Shown: positions 15,908 to 23,723 of the stretch, piece after piece
Layout: each line of letters begins with the position of its first letter
Position numbering within the stretch: position 1 is the stretch's first letter
Assembly (NCBI GenBank): GCA_012271065.1
Contig: JAAXHE010000077.1
Location: 1 to 23,723 of the forward strand
Length of the DNA: 23,723 bases
Reading direction: 5' to 3'
From: Candidatus Latescibacterota bacterium
GTDB lineage: Bacteria; Latescibacterota; UBA2968; GCA-2709665
Program-made: the position numbers and the translations under genes
Notes under the pieces: generated by a model
What the model was told of the DNA's origin: nothing
Database searches by the model: none
What the model saw: only the letters and a program-made list of their open reading frames with translations

Positions 15908-16675
15908 TCAATGATCACGTACAGGATTCTCGAGTGTCCAATCCAGGACGGTGTCCAGACCGGCGAGATGCGCGGCCGTTCGCTGCGCCATCGGCCATTC
16001 CGTTGGCGTCTCGAAGATGAGTACGTGGTCGGCATGGTGGTGGAATACGTAAGGGACGATCCCGCCGGCGCCCCAGGACGGGGCGACTCTGTAGACGCCC
16101 CGGGAGATGGGGACGTCGTTCTCATCGTCCTCTCCGTCCGGATCGATGGCGCCGATCCTTTCGACCTCCCCGACGATATGCGAACCGGCCCAGTCTTCAT
16201 CGCGCCGGCCCTCGTACATGTAGAATCCTGCGGCCTCCCAGTCCTCGTGAAAATCCACGTACAGGTCGAACCGCTTTCCTTTCAATATCCGTCTGGCAAT
16301 TTCGCCCTCCGGAACGTGGGGCTCCGAGAACGAGCGGTTGATATCATCACCCTCCCGGTTTTCCCTCCTGTTGTGGACGTATCCCCAAGGATTGACGCAG
16401 GGCAGAACGAGAAACGTAAAGGACCGGAGCAGGTCGGCCGGATTCCGCTCAAGGAAGGCGAGGACCGCTTCCGGTCCGGCCGGTTCGTCGCCGTGGACGC
16501 CTCCGGAGAGAAGCACGCGTTTTCTGCCGCGTGGATCACCGCCCAACCGGATACAATAGATGGGATAACCGTCCACGAATCCGGCCGTCTCCACCTCCAT
16601 ATCCGCCAGGTCCAGTGCCTCCAGCCGCCGGGTCAGTCGATCGAAGTCATGTCCTTCCGTCATCAAGTCTTTCAT
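15908..16675 (-). CDS. M14-family zinc hydrolase (carboxypeptidase or aspartoacylase-like)
   Basis: A cytoplasmic zinc-dependent hydrolase of the M14 fold that probably cleaves an amide bond in a peptide or N-acyl amino acid. Numbered from ATG 16675 (255 residues), zinc ligands H61 and E64 lie in GGVHGDEPAGPEA, and H143 lies in DLYVDFHEDW. The substrate-carboxylate motif is N113-R114 in GDDINRSF, and the likely catalytic base is E222 in LIFETPTEWP. The short length and HGDE signature fit the bacterial M14 group close to succinylglutamate desuccinylase and aspartoacylase. The frame opens upstream to 16786, but that part is the dioxygenase's coding sequence. The ATG at 16675 overlaps the dioxygenase stop as ATGA, so I chose it. 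Stop-start overlap implies translational coupling. Confidence 0.85.
   Translation of the reverse strand: MKDLMTEGHDFDRLTRRLEALDLADMEVETAGFVDGYPIYCIRLGGDPRGRKRVLLSGGVHGDEPAGPEAVLAFLERNPADLLRSFTFLVLPCVNPWGYVHNRRENREGDDINRSFSEPHVPEGEIARRILKGKRFDLYVDFHEDWEAAGFYMYEGRRDEDWAGSHIVGEVERIGAIDPDGEDDENDVPISRGVYRVAPSWGAGGIVPYVFHHHADHVLIFETPTEWPMAQRTAAHLAGLDTVLDWTLENPVRDH
16672..16675 (-). promoter_or_regulatory. ATGA stop-start overlap between dioxygenase and M14 gene
   Basis: The minus strand reads ATGA, in which the M14 start codon and the TGA of the dioxygenase share bases, a usual sign of translational coupling. GGAAG immediately before it is a rather close ribosome binding site. Confidence 0.7.
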
Positions 16676-17505
16676 TCTTCCGCTGGGAATGGTGTATTCG
16701 GCGCGTATCGTATCGCGTGGTGGTCGTAATCGCTCGTGATGGGTACGGGCTTCCCTTCGAGAAACGCCCATCTCCCCACGTCGCACGCGGATGCGCGGAC
16801 GAATCCGTTGATGTAGGACCGCCGGGGCCGTCCCGTCGTATTGGGCGACGAGCCGTGGACCGTGTACGACGTGAACATCACTACGTCGCCCGGCATGGCC
16901 TCGCAGGGAACGGCAGCGGAGACGTCAACCAGCTCTTCAACGCTCCCCTTCGCGTACCTCTTCACTCTCAAGTCGCCCAGTTTGTGGCTCCCGGGAACGA
17001 CGTGCAAACAACCGTTGGCGACGTTCGATTCGTCCACCACGACGATGGTCTGCACATAGTTGTTCACCTGATCGCGAAACGCGGGCGTGGGGCGCACGTC
17101 CTGGTGCCACGGAAACTCGATCTTCCCGCCCGGCATCTTGAAGTTGATCTGGTTGATATACTGCTTCAACGTCGTTCCGATCAGCGGCGCCAGGAGCTCG
17201 GGGAATCGGGGACTGTTTCGGATCTCTTCAAACGCCGGATGAATCAGAGCGGGCCACTGGACCTTGCGCAGATATCGGACGGCGTCGGGCCCCGCCATCG
17301 GCCCTGGAGTCTGCAGGTGAATGTGCGCGTCGTTCCGCCGGCCATTGAGGATTTCCACCGGCAGATCCGTCCGCGAAGCCAGCTCCAGGATATAGTCATA
17401 ACCTTCGCGCAAACGCGCGATCTCGTCCAGCCCGAATACCCCGCGCGCAACGTGGTACCCCTGTTCCCTGAAGGCCTCGACGTCTTGCTCGCTGAGCGTC
17501 TTCAT
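16672..17505 (-). CDS. Phytanoyl-CoA dioxygenase (PhyH) family Fe(II)/2-oxoglutarate oxygenase
   Basis: A cytoplasmic non-haem iron oxygenase that would hydroxylate a small molecule using 2-oxoglutarate and O2; the substrate is unknown. Numbered from ATG 17505 (277 residues), the iron triad is H134 and D136 in FPWHQD and H217 in SYTVHGSSPN. R228 or R229 in GRPRRSYINGF probably holds the 2-oxoglutarate carboxylate. GCLHVVPGSHKLG and MPGDVVMF are family hallmarks. A GTG opens the frame at 17553, but the ATG at 17505 with AGGA (17511-17514) five bases upstream, followed by LSEQDVEAFREQGY, is the family-typical beginning. Its stop overlaps the M14 start, which suggests a pathway partnership. Relatives are numerous in environmental genomes, so the family name does not fix the substrate. 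Confidence 0.9.
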   Translation of the reverse strand: MKTLSEQDVEAFREQGYHVARGVFGLDEIARLREGYDYILELASRTDLPVEILNGRRNDAHIHLQTPGPMAGPDAVRYLRKVQWPALIHPAFEEIRNSPRFPELLAPLIGTTLKQYINQINFKMPGGKIEFPWHQDVRPTPAFRDQVNNYVQTIVVVDESNVANGCLHVVPGSHKLGDLRVKRYAKGSVEELVDVSAAVPCEAMPGDVVMFTSYTVHGSSPNTTGRPRRSYINGFVRASACDVGRWAFLEGKPVPITSDYDHHAIRYAPNTPFPAEE

Positions 17506-17618
17506 TGCGTTCCTGTATCCTGGAATTCGAGTTGCCCTATTCTGATTGTACACGAATCCTTAAGCGGAAGCCATGGATAATATGCACGCGCTTCGCGCAA
17601 GAGCTTCACTGTCAGACT

Positions 17619-18428
17619 CTATTCCAGTTCCGGCAGGTTCGCCTGGTCAACGAGAACCTTGATCGAGCGCGGACGACGCGCAACCCGTGAGATGAAGCCC
17701 TGCTCTTCCAATCGCTTGAGCATGCTGTTGACCGACGGAGCCGTAACGCCGAAGTAGCGCTGGATATCGGCCTGGGCGGGCGGAATGCCGTTCACCTTGA
17801 TGTAGTAATGAATGAAGGCCAGATATTGACCTTGTCGATAGGTATAGGAGACATCAACTATGGAATCGTAGAATGCGTCAATATCAAACTCAGCCAGGTA
17901 ATTGTTGACATTGTCGATGGGGAAGTACTCGGGGTCGAATTCACCGCCGATCCAGTCCATCATCGAGGAATGTTCCGGATGGTCGCTGTCCGCCAGGGCC
18001 TCAAGGAACTCTGCATATCCTGGGACTCCGCCCACGTCTTCCGGCGGACAGGACCGCTCGCCCGCGAGACAAACGGGCTTGAACTCCTCCTCTTCAGATT
18101 CTTCGATTGCTTCGACTTTCACGTGATGCTCCCAACTGTCTCCGAAATCATATTCGTAGAGAAACTCGACACCGACGAAGGGCGCCACCTGCTCCAGTGT
18201 GAACATTTCTTCTTCCTGCACGTCTTCACCAGGATTTCCGAATTCCGGGTCGTATATCCCGTAACGGGTGTCGCCTATGCGAAACTCGTGGAGATGGGAG
18301 TTGGTCCATCCCATCGCGATCTGGATGTACAGATGGAGGTCGTCCAGAGACCTCTGCCCGTCAACGAGGACGCGTCTCCAGATCGGCGGCTCGATGTTCA
18401 GCATGGTGATCTTGAGTTGGTAGATCAT
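17619..18428 (-). CDS. pRiA4b ORF-3-like domain fused to LexA-like winged-helix domain
   Basis: A 269-residue two-domain protein. Residues 1-185 form a pRiA4b ORF-3-like domain (MIYQLKITMLNIEPPIWRRV at the start, YDFGDSWEH at 93-101, RSCPPEDVGG at 126-135), a family often found near mobile elements but without a settled biochemical role. Residues 197-261 read as a winged helix of the LexA N-terminal type (QGQYLAFIHYYIKVNGIPP, then DIQRYFGVTAPSVNSMLKRL, then the wing RPRSIKVLV). There is no LexA protease domain. This suggests a DNA-binding regulator carrying a sensor or effector domain, which is inference. The coding sequence is GC-poor (about 43% in 17821-17940 by hand count, against 65% in 16861-16920), suggesting acquisition. 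AAGGGG six bases before the ATG at 18428 supports the start. It lies 24 bases after the second methyltransferase. Confidence 0.85.
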   Translation of the reverse strand: MIYQLKITMLNIEPPIWRRVLVDGQRSLDDLHLYIQIAMGWTNSHLHEFRIGDTRYGIYDPEFGNPGEDVQEEEMFTLEQVAPFVGVEFLYEYDFGDSWEHHVKVEAIEESEEEEFKPVCLAGERSCPPEDVGGVPGYAEFLEALADSDHPEHSSMMDWIGGEFDPEYFPIDNVNNYLAEFDIDAFYDSIVDVSYTYRQGQYLAFIHYYIKVNGIPPAQADIQRYFGVTAPSVNSMLKRLEEQGFISRVARRPRSIKVLVDQANLPELE

Positions 18429-18452
18429 GTAAATCCCCTTTGCTAAGCGAGT

Positions 18453-19262
18453 TTATATTTGTTTCCTGGACAACAGAAGGCCCGGTTGTTTCCTGATATG
18501 TATCGCGCCCATGCTGGCGATCTCCCGGTCCGCGATTTTCCCCAATTCCCGTAATTCCCTGGCGCTGAGCCGGTTGAACGACTTGAAATAGGCGACCAGT
18601 GGTCCGGACTCCGTAATTTGGAGAGCGTCTTTGTAATTCTGTAAATACACGTTGGAGAACCATTCGTCAAGCTCCTTGAGGCCGCTTTCGAGGCTGAACC
18701 AGTCCGAGTTTCCCGCCTTGTCCTGAAATATATTCGGATTCACCCTGCGCGCAAGTTCGGAGATGCTCCTCTTGTCAGCCTTGCCATTTGCAGCCGCGTA
18801 GAGACGGCCACCCGGTTTCAGCACCCGACGGATTTCGGAATATGCTTTCCGCCGGTCCGGTACGTGATAGAACATGTGGTTCGCGATGACGACGTCGAAT
18901 TCCTGGACGCCGAAAGGGATCGCGTGGACGTCGCACACGACGAAGTCGATCGTCGCCTCGATTCTGGACAGACCGTCTCTCGCGGCCCTGACCATTCCTG
19001 GCGAGAAGTCGGAAAGCGTGACTTGCCACTGCGCAGGTATTCTTTCCGCGTTGTGGATCCAGAGGTAGCCCGGCCCGCACCCGACTTCGAGGATCTTCCC
19101 TCCGGAAGGCGCCGTGAATTGATCGAAGACCCACGGGTGCCAGCCGCGTCTGTTCGTACTGAATCGTGCGTGGAGTTCGTATCGCGCGTTGAGATTGGAC
19201 GTATCTCTATACTGTTCGAGACGGAGACGGTCCCTGTTGGAATGCCGTGTGGAATTCTGCAC
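18453..19262 (-). CDS. Class I SAM-dependent methyltransferase
   Basis: A soluble 269-residue methyltransferase. Motif I is ILEVGCGPGYLW at 57-68, the ribose-binding acidic residue D85 lies in LSDFSPGM, and D111 in VVCDVHAIPF contacts the adenine. FDVVIANHMFYHVPDRRKA and EIRRVLKPGGRLY (to about 153) are typical Methyltransferase_11 motifs. The N-terminal YRDTSNLNARYELHARFSTN before motif I marks a specific subgroup I recognise from memory but whose substrate I cannot name. The start is GTG at 19262, because an in-frame stop lies three codons upstream and no ATG occurs before motif I. The Shine-Dalgarno is weak. It lies 24 bases before the pRiA4b-winged-helix gene, so the pair is probably cotranscribed. 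Confidence 0.85.
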   Translation of the reverse strand: MQNSTRHSNRDRLRLEQYRDTSNLNARYELHARFSTNRRGWHPWVFDQFTAPSGGKILEVGCGPGYLWIHNAERIPAQWQVTLSDFSPGMVRAARDGLSRIEATIDFVVCDVHAIPFGVQEFDVVIANHMFYHVPDRRKAYSEIRRVLKPGGRLYAAANGKADKRSISELARRVNPNIFQDKAGNSDWFSLESGLKELDEWFSNVYLQNYKDALQITESGPLVAYFKSFNRLSARELRELGKIADREIASMGAIHIRKQPGLLLSRKQI

Positions 19263-19348
19263 GGTGTGTCACCGCCACCTGTGTCGATTGCCGGCGGGCG
19301 ATGCACGGCAGACCCGTCGTTCACTGTCCCGGCGGCGCGTAAGCCGCT

Positions 19349-21100
19349 CTATTTCTCCGCGCCGTATCGCCTGAGCAAAGCGCCGATGTCTGTTATCTTC
19401 GTGTCGAGGCGAGCGTATTCTTTGTGGCCCTGCGGATTCTCGCTCCAGGCCAGAGGCGTCGCCCACGTCGCACCCGCCAGATTCGGATCTGCGCCCGCTT
19501 CCAGCATGAACCTGGCGAGTTCGGGCCACTCGAAACGTACTGCCATTCCGAGCGGCGTGGATTGCCTCTCTCCGCCCAGCGCGTTCAACTCCGCACCGTG
19601 GTCAATCAGCTTTTCCGCGAACACGATCCGGTCCTGCTCGCTAACGTGCCAGGTGATTTCAGCGGTCCAGTGAAGGGGGGTGAGACCGCCCTTCCTGTCG
19701 CGCGCATTCGGATCGAACCCGTGATCCAGAAGGCATTCGAAGCAGGCGTAGAAGTGTTCGGGCCGGGCCTTTCCCGGGTTGCGCGGACATCGGAGGCGCC
19801 ACATCCGCATGGCCAGGCACAACACGTCGTGCATTTCGCTCTCGGGAAAGCCCGGATTCTGTGAGAGGCACAGTGCCACGAGATCAGGATGACCGCCGTG
19901 GACGGCGCCCTTCAGAACGTCCTTCGCACACGATGGATCGGAGTTTACGAGCGCGGCATCGACGGCGATGTTGTCGCTGTTCGAGGCGTAGAATCCAGGC
20001 GCGACGCCGTCGTCGAACCCGGGAAATGCGCCGTGCCGCAACAGCAGTTTTTCCATCGCGTCGTTCCCGTTCGCGATCGCCCAGTTCAAGGCGTTGCCGG
20101 ACGCGTCCATCACGGTATGCGCCGATGCCCCGTTCTCAAGGAGCAGCGTTGCCATCTCCAGATCGTCGTTGAGCGCCGCCGCGTGTAACGGGGCGCCCCG
20201 CTCGGCCACGGGGTACCCTTCGTACTTGTCGTATGGCGTGTCCGGATCCGCGCCCCGTTCCAGCAGGAGGCGCACGACCTCGAGGTGTCCCCTGTCGGCC
20301 GCAATGGAGATCGGATACGCGTCCATGCCGGGGTAGTTCCGGGCCCAGTCATTCACGGCGTCGGGATCGCCATCCAGAATCCTCCGCGCGCCATGGACGT
20401 CGCCGATGGCGCACGCAACCCACAGGTCGTATTCCGCGCCGTGTCCCAACAGGATGCCCCCGATGACCGGCCAGAGCGGGCTCGGTTGCGGGTCCCACCC
20501 GCGTTTTGGCCGGGGACCGAGCGCAAGGTGGATTGGCTTCTTCTTTCGAGCGTTCGTTCGATTCGGATCGGCGCCGCGATACAGGAGTTCCTGAGTCACG
20601 TCGACATGATGATTCTCCACCGCGACGTGAAGCGCCGTATCGCCGCGCCTGTTTACACCGTGTATCCCCGCAGGGTCCGCATCGAGCAGTTCATTCAAGC
20701 GTCCAAGATCGCCTCTGGCCGCGGCCAGGCACAGCTCGACTCCGGTCTCTGTCTCTCCGGACTGCCGCAACCGCCAGGCTTCCATTGCTTCCGCCACGTC
20801 GGTATGCCCGTGGTGGCGGGCCATATCGATCGCCGTCACGCGCTCCCGGTAGGTTATCCGGGTGGGGCTGGCGCCGGCAGCCAGGAGCAGCCTGACCACC
20901 TCCAGGTGGCCCTCACGCGCAGCGTAGTGAATGGCCTGATAACCCTGTACACCGTCCCGGCGCGCGAGATCGGGTTCGCGCTTCAGGATGGTCTGCACCG
21001 AATCCACGTCGCCCCCAAGCGCTGCCTTGCAGATTTCGGCGACACCGGCGGTCTCGTCATCCCGGGCCGGTCCATTCCTGCGAGACTTGCTCCTTGCCAT
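19349..21100 (-). CDS. Ankyrin-repeat protein
   Basis: A 583-residue protein (from ATG 21100) built almost wholly of ankyrin repeats, roughly ten to twelve in number, several degenerate. Clear units include IHYAAREGHLEVVRLLLAAG, ALHVAVENHHVDVTQELLYR, ISIAADRGHLEVVRLLLERG, LHAAALNDDLEMATLLLENG and AVRFEWPELARFMLEAGADP. There is no signal peptide, membrane segment or enzymatic domain, so it is probably a cytoplasmic protein-protein interaction scaffold with unknown partners. The frame opens at GTG 21154, inside a hairpin, but the ATG at 21100 with AAGGGA nine bases upstream and the basic MARSKSRRNG start is preferred. It follows the BNR gene by 64 bases. Nothing in the sequence marks it as secreted or eukaryote-targeted. 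Confidence 0.85.
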   Translation of the reverse strand: MARSKSRRNGPARDDETAGVAEICKAALGGDVDSVQTILKREPDLARRDGVQGYQAIHYAAREGHLEVVRLLLAAGASPTRITYRERVTAIDMARHHGHTDVAEAMEAWRLRQSGETETGVELCLAAARGDLGRLNELLDADPAGIHGVNRRGDTALHVAVENHHVDVTQELLYRGADPNRTNARKKKPIHLALGPRPKRGWDPQPSPLWPVIGGILLGHGAEYDLWVACAIGDVHGARRILDGDPDAVNDWARNYPGMDAYPISIAADRGHLEVVRLLLERGADPDTPYDKYEGYPVAERGAPLHAAALNDDLEMATLLLENGASAHTVMDASGNALNWAIANGNDAMEKLLLRHGAFPGFDDGVAPGFYASNSDNIAVDAALVNSDPSCAKDVLKGAVHGGHPDLVALCLSQNPGFPESEMHDVLCLAMRMWRLRCPRNPGKARPEHFYACFECLLDHGFDPNARDRKGGLTPLHWTAEITWHVSEQDRIVFAEKLIDHGAELNALGGERQSTPLGMAVRFEWPELARFMLEAGADPNLAGATWATPLAWSENPQGHKEYARLDTKITDIGALLRRYGAEK

Positions 21101-21132
21101 GGTCAGCGATCCCTTCTTCGACCTGTTGCACG

Positions 21133-21154
21133 GTGGTCGTGGACGGACGACCAC
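21133..21154. repeat. 8-bp hairpin between BNR and ankyrin genes
   Basis: GTGGTCGT (21133-21140) and ACGACCAC (21147-21154) are exact reverse complements around a 6-base loop, just downstream of the BNR stop codon on the minus strand. No T-run follows, so it is not a typical terminator. It may protect transcript ends or partly attenuate readthrough. Confidence 0.45.
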
Positions 21155-21164
21155 AACCCTCAGT

Positions 21165-23495
21165 TCAGGATCCGGTCAGATCCGAGGTCTCCACCAGTTT
21201 CCACGTGTCTCCCCGGTCCGGGGACATCATCAGCGAGCGGCGGCTGTCCGGGTGGTCATTCCGGTAAAACCAGTACGTCGAAAAGTAGTCGTACGAGAGG
21301 AACAGCCGCCCGATGCGGTCTATGGTCAGCCGGTGGTAGAAGACGCTGTATTCGGAGAACGGTGGCACGACAAGGACACGGGGTTCCTGCCATGCCCCGC
21401 CCTGGGGGCGCTGCTGATGGGCGAGCGTCGCATAGTTGCCGGCCGGGAAGTAGCTTGTGCCGTTCCACCAGAGTCTGAAGGCCGAATGCAGCGTGTCTTC
21501 CGGGTCACAAACGAAGCCGATGTAGGTCTGCCGGGCGTCCGGCCAGGCTTCCCGGGGCTCCGTCCAGCCGGCGTCAGCCGTGTTCGAGCCCAGCGATCGG
21601 GCGTACGGAAAGGGGCATCCGTGGGTGCCGGACAGCGCATGCAGATAGCCCTGCCCGTCCATGGTGATGCTGGGAGAATTGTGGATATCGTTTGCGGGGG
21701 GGCCGTAGCATACCAGCGCGGGCGCGCTCATTTCCCGCGTCTCCCTGTCGATTGTGGCGACGTACGTCGGCACGCCGGGAACGTCTTCGTCCGGGTCGGT
21801 CGCTTCGGCCCAGATGACGTGTGCCTTGCCTTCCCTCGAGACTACCGAAGCCGGAATCCCGGAGTGCTGGGAGAGACCGATGCACCAATCGGAGACGAGA
21901 ATCGGTTCGCCCAGCGACAGACCGTGAGATGTCTTCTCAGGCAGAAAAACCTCCAGGTCATTGACTTTCCGCCAGAAAAGGCGTACATCTTCCCCGGTAA
22001 GGGAGTAGCGGAGGATGGGTGGCGGGCCGTCACTGGAATTATGGCCGGTGAACCATTCGATATCGAACGTCCGCGGACAATCCTCCCTGCCGGGGATCGC
22101 GCACGCGGAAAACGAGTGGCCCTGGTCCTCGGAATACAGCAGGTTGGGTTGACCGTTGACATTGACCACATTATATAGTAGATTCTCCCCATCGAAGGCA
22201 ATCTTGGTGGACGCGGTCCCAAGCACCCCGTTCTCCATGCCCCGGACGGCAATCCGGAAGTCGGACTCGGTCCAGCGACCGTCCCGATATGTGCTGATCC
22301 CTCTTTCGGTACGTACGAATGGCCGGTTGTCGAGATCGAAATAGACCTGGTTCTCAACCGGACAGTCGGGCACGAAACCGAATTGCGCGTTCTCATGTTC
22401 GTAGGGCTTCAGAACCAGGGGCAGGCGGATGGGTCGTCTAACAGGCGACGTTCCGTTCCTGAGCGTTAACGTGGAATACGTGGATACTTCGGGGTAGGTT
22501 TCGGACGTGGCCCTCAGCCGGCACGTAAGGGATTCATCTTCGCCTGTGGAATCGGGCATCTGGTAATGGGCAGTGACCCGCGCGCGCTCCATCGCGCCAA
22601 GATTGACGGTGTCCGCGGAGAGTTGCACGGGAAGGGCGGCAGCCCCGTCGCATTCGGGCGTCAGACGCACGGTCTGCGGGCTGTTGGAACTGTTCCTCAC
22701 CTGGAAGTCGATCGCACCGGACGCTCCCGGGCGGACGTTCAGGTTTCGGTTGTAGGGTGTGAGCAACCAGCGACAGGCGTGGAGGGGGAAGAAAGTCTCC
22801 AGGTGCGGGGTCCAGTAGGACATATTCGCGTGCGGGTCGTCGTCCGTCCAGCGCGTGACGCCGTCGATGTGGATAACGGCTTGCTGGGCGGGCAGGTGGA
22901 GGCGCCAGGGCGTGGGACGGTGAGCGCGTGCCGGGAACGTATGCGTCACACGTCCGCCCCGAACCTTAAGGGTGTCTACGGTGCTGCCGGAAGCATCGAA
23001 TACGGACAGCGCTTTCACAGAACGGGGCAGGTCTTCGATCTCCACGGCGAACGCATCGCGGGGAGGAAGAAAGCAGACGTCACCGGAATGCTCCGGCGCG
23101 AGCAGGACGATGGGTTCCTCGTGCCGGGCGTCCTTGTGCCCTCGGGAAGTCTCGATGAGGTAATGCCTGCAGTTGGTGCGGAAAGCCCAGACGATTTCCT
23201 CGCCGTACCTGTCATTGGAAATCGTGATGTTGAGCTTGTAGATGCCTTTGTGGTTGACAAGCGTCGACAACCGTGTATGTTGAAGTGGACCGTTACCATC
23301 GCATAGTCCGGTGTCGGGGAGCGTCGCCTCCTGTACGACCTTTCGGTCGGGCGTTACCAATAGCGCGCGCAGGTCCGTGCGGCGGTTGTGGACGTTGCGG
23401 TCGCGTTTCTGCAGGTCAATGGCAAGCTCGCCGGGTGTGGCCAGAAAATACGCGCCTCCGGCGCCGCCTGTACCCCATCGAATCGTCGAATCCAT
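21165..23495 (-). CDS. BNR/Asp-box beta-propeller protein, no signal peptide
   Basis: A 776-residue protein (from ATG 23495). The C-terminal half (about 395-776) resembles the BNR_4-type sialidase-like propeller. It contains Asp boxes SEDQGHSF at 455-462 and SPDRGDTW at 758-765, and the blade-like segment HNSPSITMDGQGYLHALSGT. The N-terminal half (about 1-385) is beta-rich, with an Ig- or CARDB-like stretch (GASGAIDFQVRNSSNSPQTV) before the propeller. I see no clear sialidase catalytic set, so glycan binding or hydrolysis is only possible. No signal peptide is visible, which is odd for a glycan-acting propeller. TTG at 23561 opens the frame, but GGAGG at 23504-23508, eight bases before the ATG, decides the start. 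It is the first gene of the long minus-strand run. Confidence 0.75.
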   Translation of the reverse strand: MDSTIRWGTGGAGGAYFLATPGELAIDLQKRDRNVHNRRTDLRALLVTPDRKVVQEATLPDTGLCDGNGPLQHTRLSTLVNHKGIYKLNITISNDRYGEEIVWAFRTNCRHYLIETSRGHKDARHEEPIVLLAPEHSGDVCFLPPRDAFAVEIEDLPRSVKALSVFDASGSTVDTLKVRGGRVTHTFPARAHRPTPWRLHLPAQQAVIHIDGVTRWTDDDPHANMSYWTPHLETFFPLHACRWLLTPYNRNLNVRPGASGAIDFQVRNSSNSPQTVRLTPECDGAAALPVQLSADTVNLGAMERARVTAHYQMPDSTGEDESLTCRLRATSETYPEVSTYSTLTLRNGTSPVRRPIRLPLVLKPYEHENAQFGFVPDCPVENQVYFDLDNRPFVRTERGISTYRDGRWTESDFRIAVRGMENGVLGTASTKIAFDGENLLYNVVNVNGQPNLLYSEDQGHSFSACAIPGREDCPRTFDIEWFTGHNSSDGPPPILRYSLTGEDVRLFWRKVNDLEVFLPEKTSHGLSLGEPILVSDWCIGLSQHSGIPASVVSREGKAHVIWAEATDPDEDVPGVPTYVATIDRETREMSAPALVCYGPPANDIHNSPSITMDGQGYLHALSGTHGCPFPYARSLGSNTADAGWTEPREAWPDARQTYIGFVCDPEDTLHSAFRLWWNGTSYFPAGNYATLAHQQRPQGGAWQEPRVLVVPPFSEYSVFYHRLTIDRIGRLFLSYDYFSTYWFYRNDHPDSRRSLMMSPDRGDTWKLVETSDLTGS

Positions 23496-23503
23496 GGTCG
23501 TCG

Positions 23504-23508
23504 CCTCC
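23504..23508 (-). promoter_or_regulatory. Shine-Dalgarno deciding the BNR gene start
   Basis: GGAGG on the minus strand, eight bases upstream of the ATG at 23495, argues against the earlier TTG at 23561. Confidence 0.65.
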
Positions 23509-23538
23509 GGTTTGCTGTCGATGTCCCGTACGTGTACA

Positions 23539-23544
23539 AGTATA
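23539..23544 (-). promoter_or_regulatory. Candidate -10 element for the BNR gene
   Basis: TATACT on the minus strand would place transcription start near 23532, about 37 bases before the ATG. The -35 position (TTTTAA with a 17-base spacer) is poor, so this is tentative. Confidence 0.3.
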
Positions 23545-23723
23545 AGGTTGGGTGGCGCCAATTAAAACGAAAATAAGCCGGGGGCGGGGTCTGCGGAACT
23601 GCTTTTCTTCGGGTCGCGTCGGGTGCGCTCCGCCCTGGTACCGCGAGCCGCGACGCTGGAATTTTGGAACGAAGACGCGAAATATGAAGTCGAAAGGCTA
23701 GCCTTAATCCGAAATAAATCAGG

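Noticed and set aside
17590..17605. GCGC-TTC-GCGC hairpin after the pRiA4b gene as a terminator
   Set aside because: The stem is 4-5 bp and is not followed by a T-run.
20285..22178. Two plus-strand open frames of nearly 400 residues each (20285-21478 and 20988-22178)
   Set aside because: They lie opposite the ankyrin and BNR genes and overlap each other. Their translations have Arg/Pro/Gly-rich shadow composition and no Shine-Dalgarno.
23694..23705. Perfect 12-bp palindrome AAGGCTAGCCTT near the right edge
   Set aside because: About six such 12-bp palindromes are expected by chance in a window this long, and no promoter or gene start is attached to it.
1..23723. CRISPR array, tRNA genes, toxin-antitoxin pair or defence system
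   Set aside because: No regularly spaced repeats, tRNA-like folds, transposase or integrase, or recognisable defence genes were seen. The Lhr helicase alone does not define such a system.

Overview
The window looks like a chromosomal stretch from a Gram-negative bacterium. It has two TonB-dependent outer-membrane receptors with signal peptides, protein-coding GC near 60% in the lines I counted, and Shine-Dalgarno-led genes. A phytanoyl-CoA-dioxygenase-family enzyme beside an M14 peptidase, an ankyrin protein, a pRiA4b-type protein and a BNR propeller protein, with no SusD partner for the receptors, recalls uncultured lineages such as Latescibacterota or Poribacteria. That placement is an impression from gene content and cannot be settled here. 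I see no rRNA, tRNA, CRISPR array, integrase or transposase.

Layout. Positions 1-172 are AT-richer (about 44% GC by hand count) and lie where the C-terminus of the first receptor (173-3247, minus) appears cut short. A 378-base divergent region (3248-3625) carries back-to-back sigma70-like promoters. It separates that receptor from a plus-strand pair: an unrecognised, possibly exported protein (3626-4576) overlapping a SAM methyltransferase (4563-5393). All genes I recognise to the right are on the minus strand. A UMF1/Atg22-like MFS transporter (5398-6669) converges on the methyltransferase with only four bases between stop codons. It is followed rightwards by a second receptor (6823-9705), a GalT-type HIT protein (9864-10442) and a full-length Lhr helicase (10611-14942) with a good promoter.

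From 15158 to 23495 seven minus-strand genes follow one another. In transcription order they are a BNR/Asp-box propeller protein, an ankyrin protein, a SAM methyltransferase, a pRiA4b ORF-3-like protein fused to a LexA-like winged helix, a Fe(II)/2-oxoglutarate dioxygenase, an M14-family zinc hydrolase and a HAD hydrolase. The last three are tightly spaced, with an ATGA stop-start overlap between dioxygenase and M14 enzyme and 27 bases between M14 enzyme and HAD. They may modify one small molecule by oxidation, hydrolysis and dephosphorylation or dehalogenation, which is inference.

The most notable items are the pRiA4b-LexA-type fusion in a low-GC patch, the apparently truncated receptor at a composition boundary, two alanine-rich insertions in the second receptor barrel, the dioxygenase-M14-HAD module, and two small repeats of the dispersed-repeat type (6696-6718 and 15114-15144). 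I found no clear defence system or mobile element.
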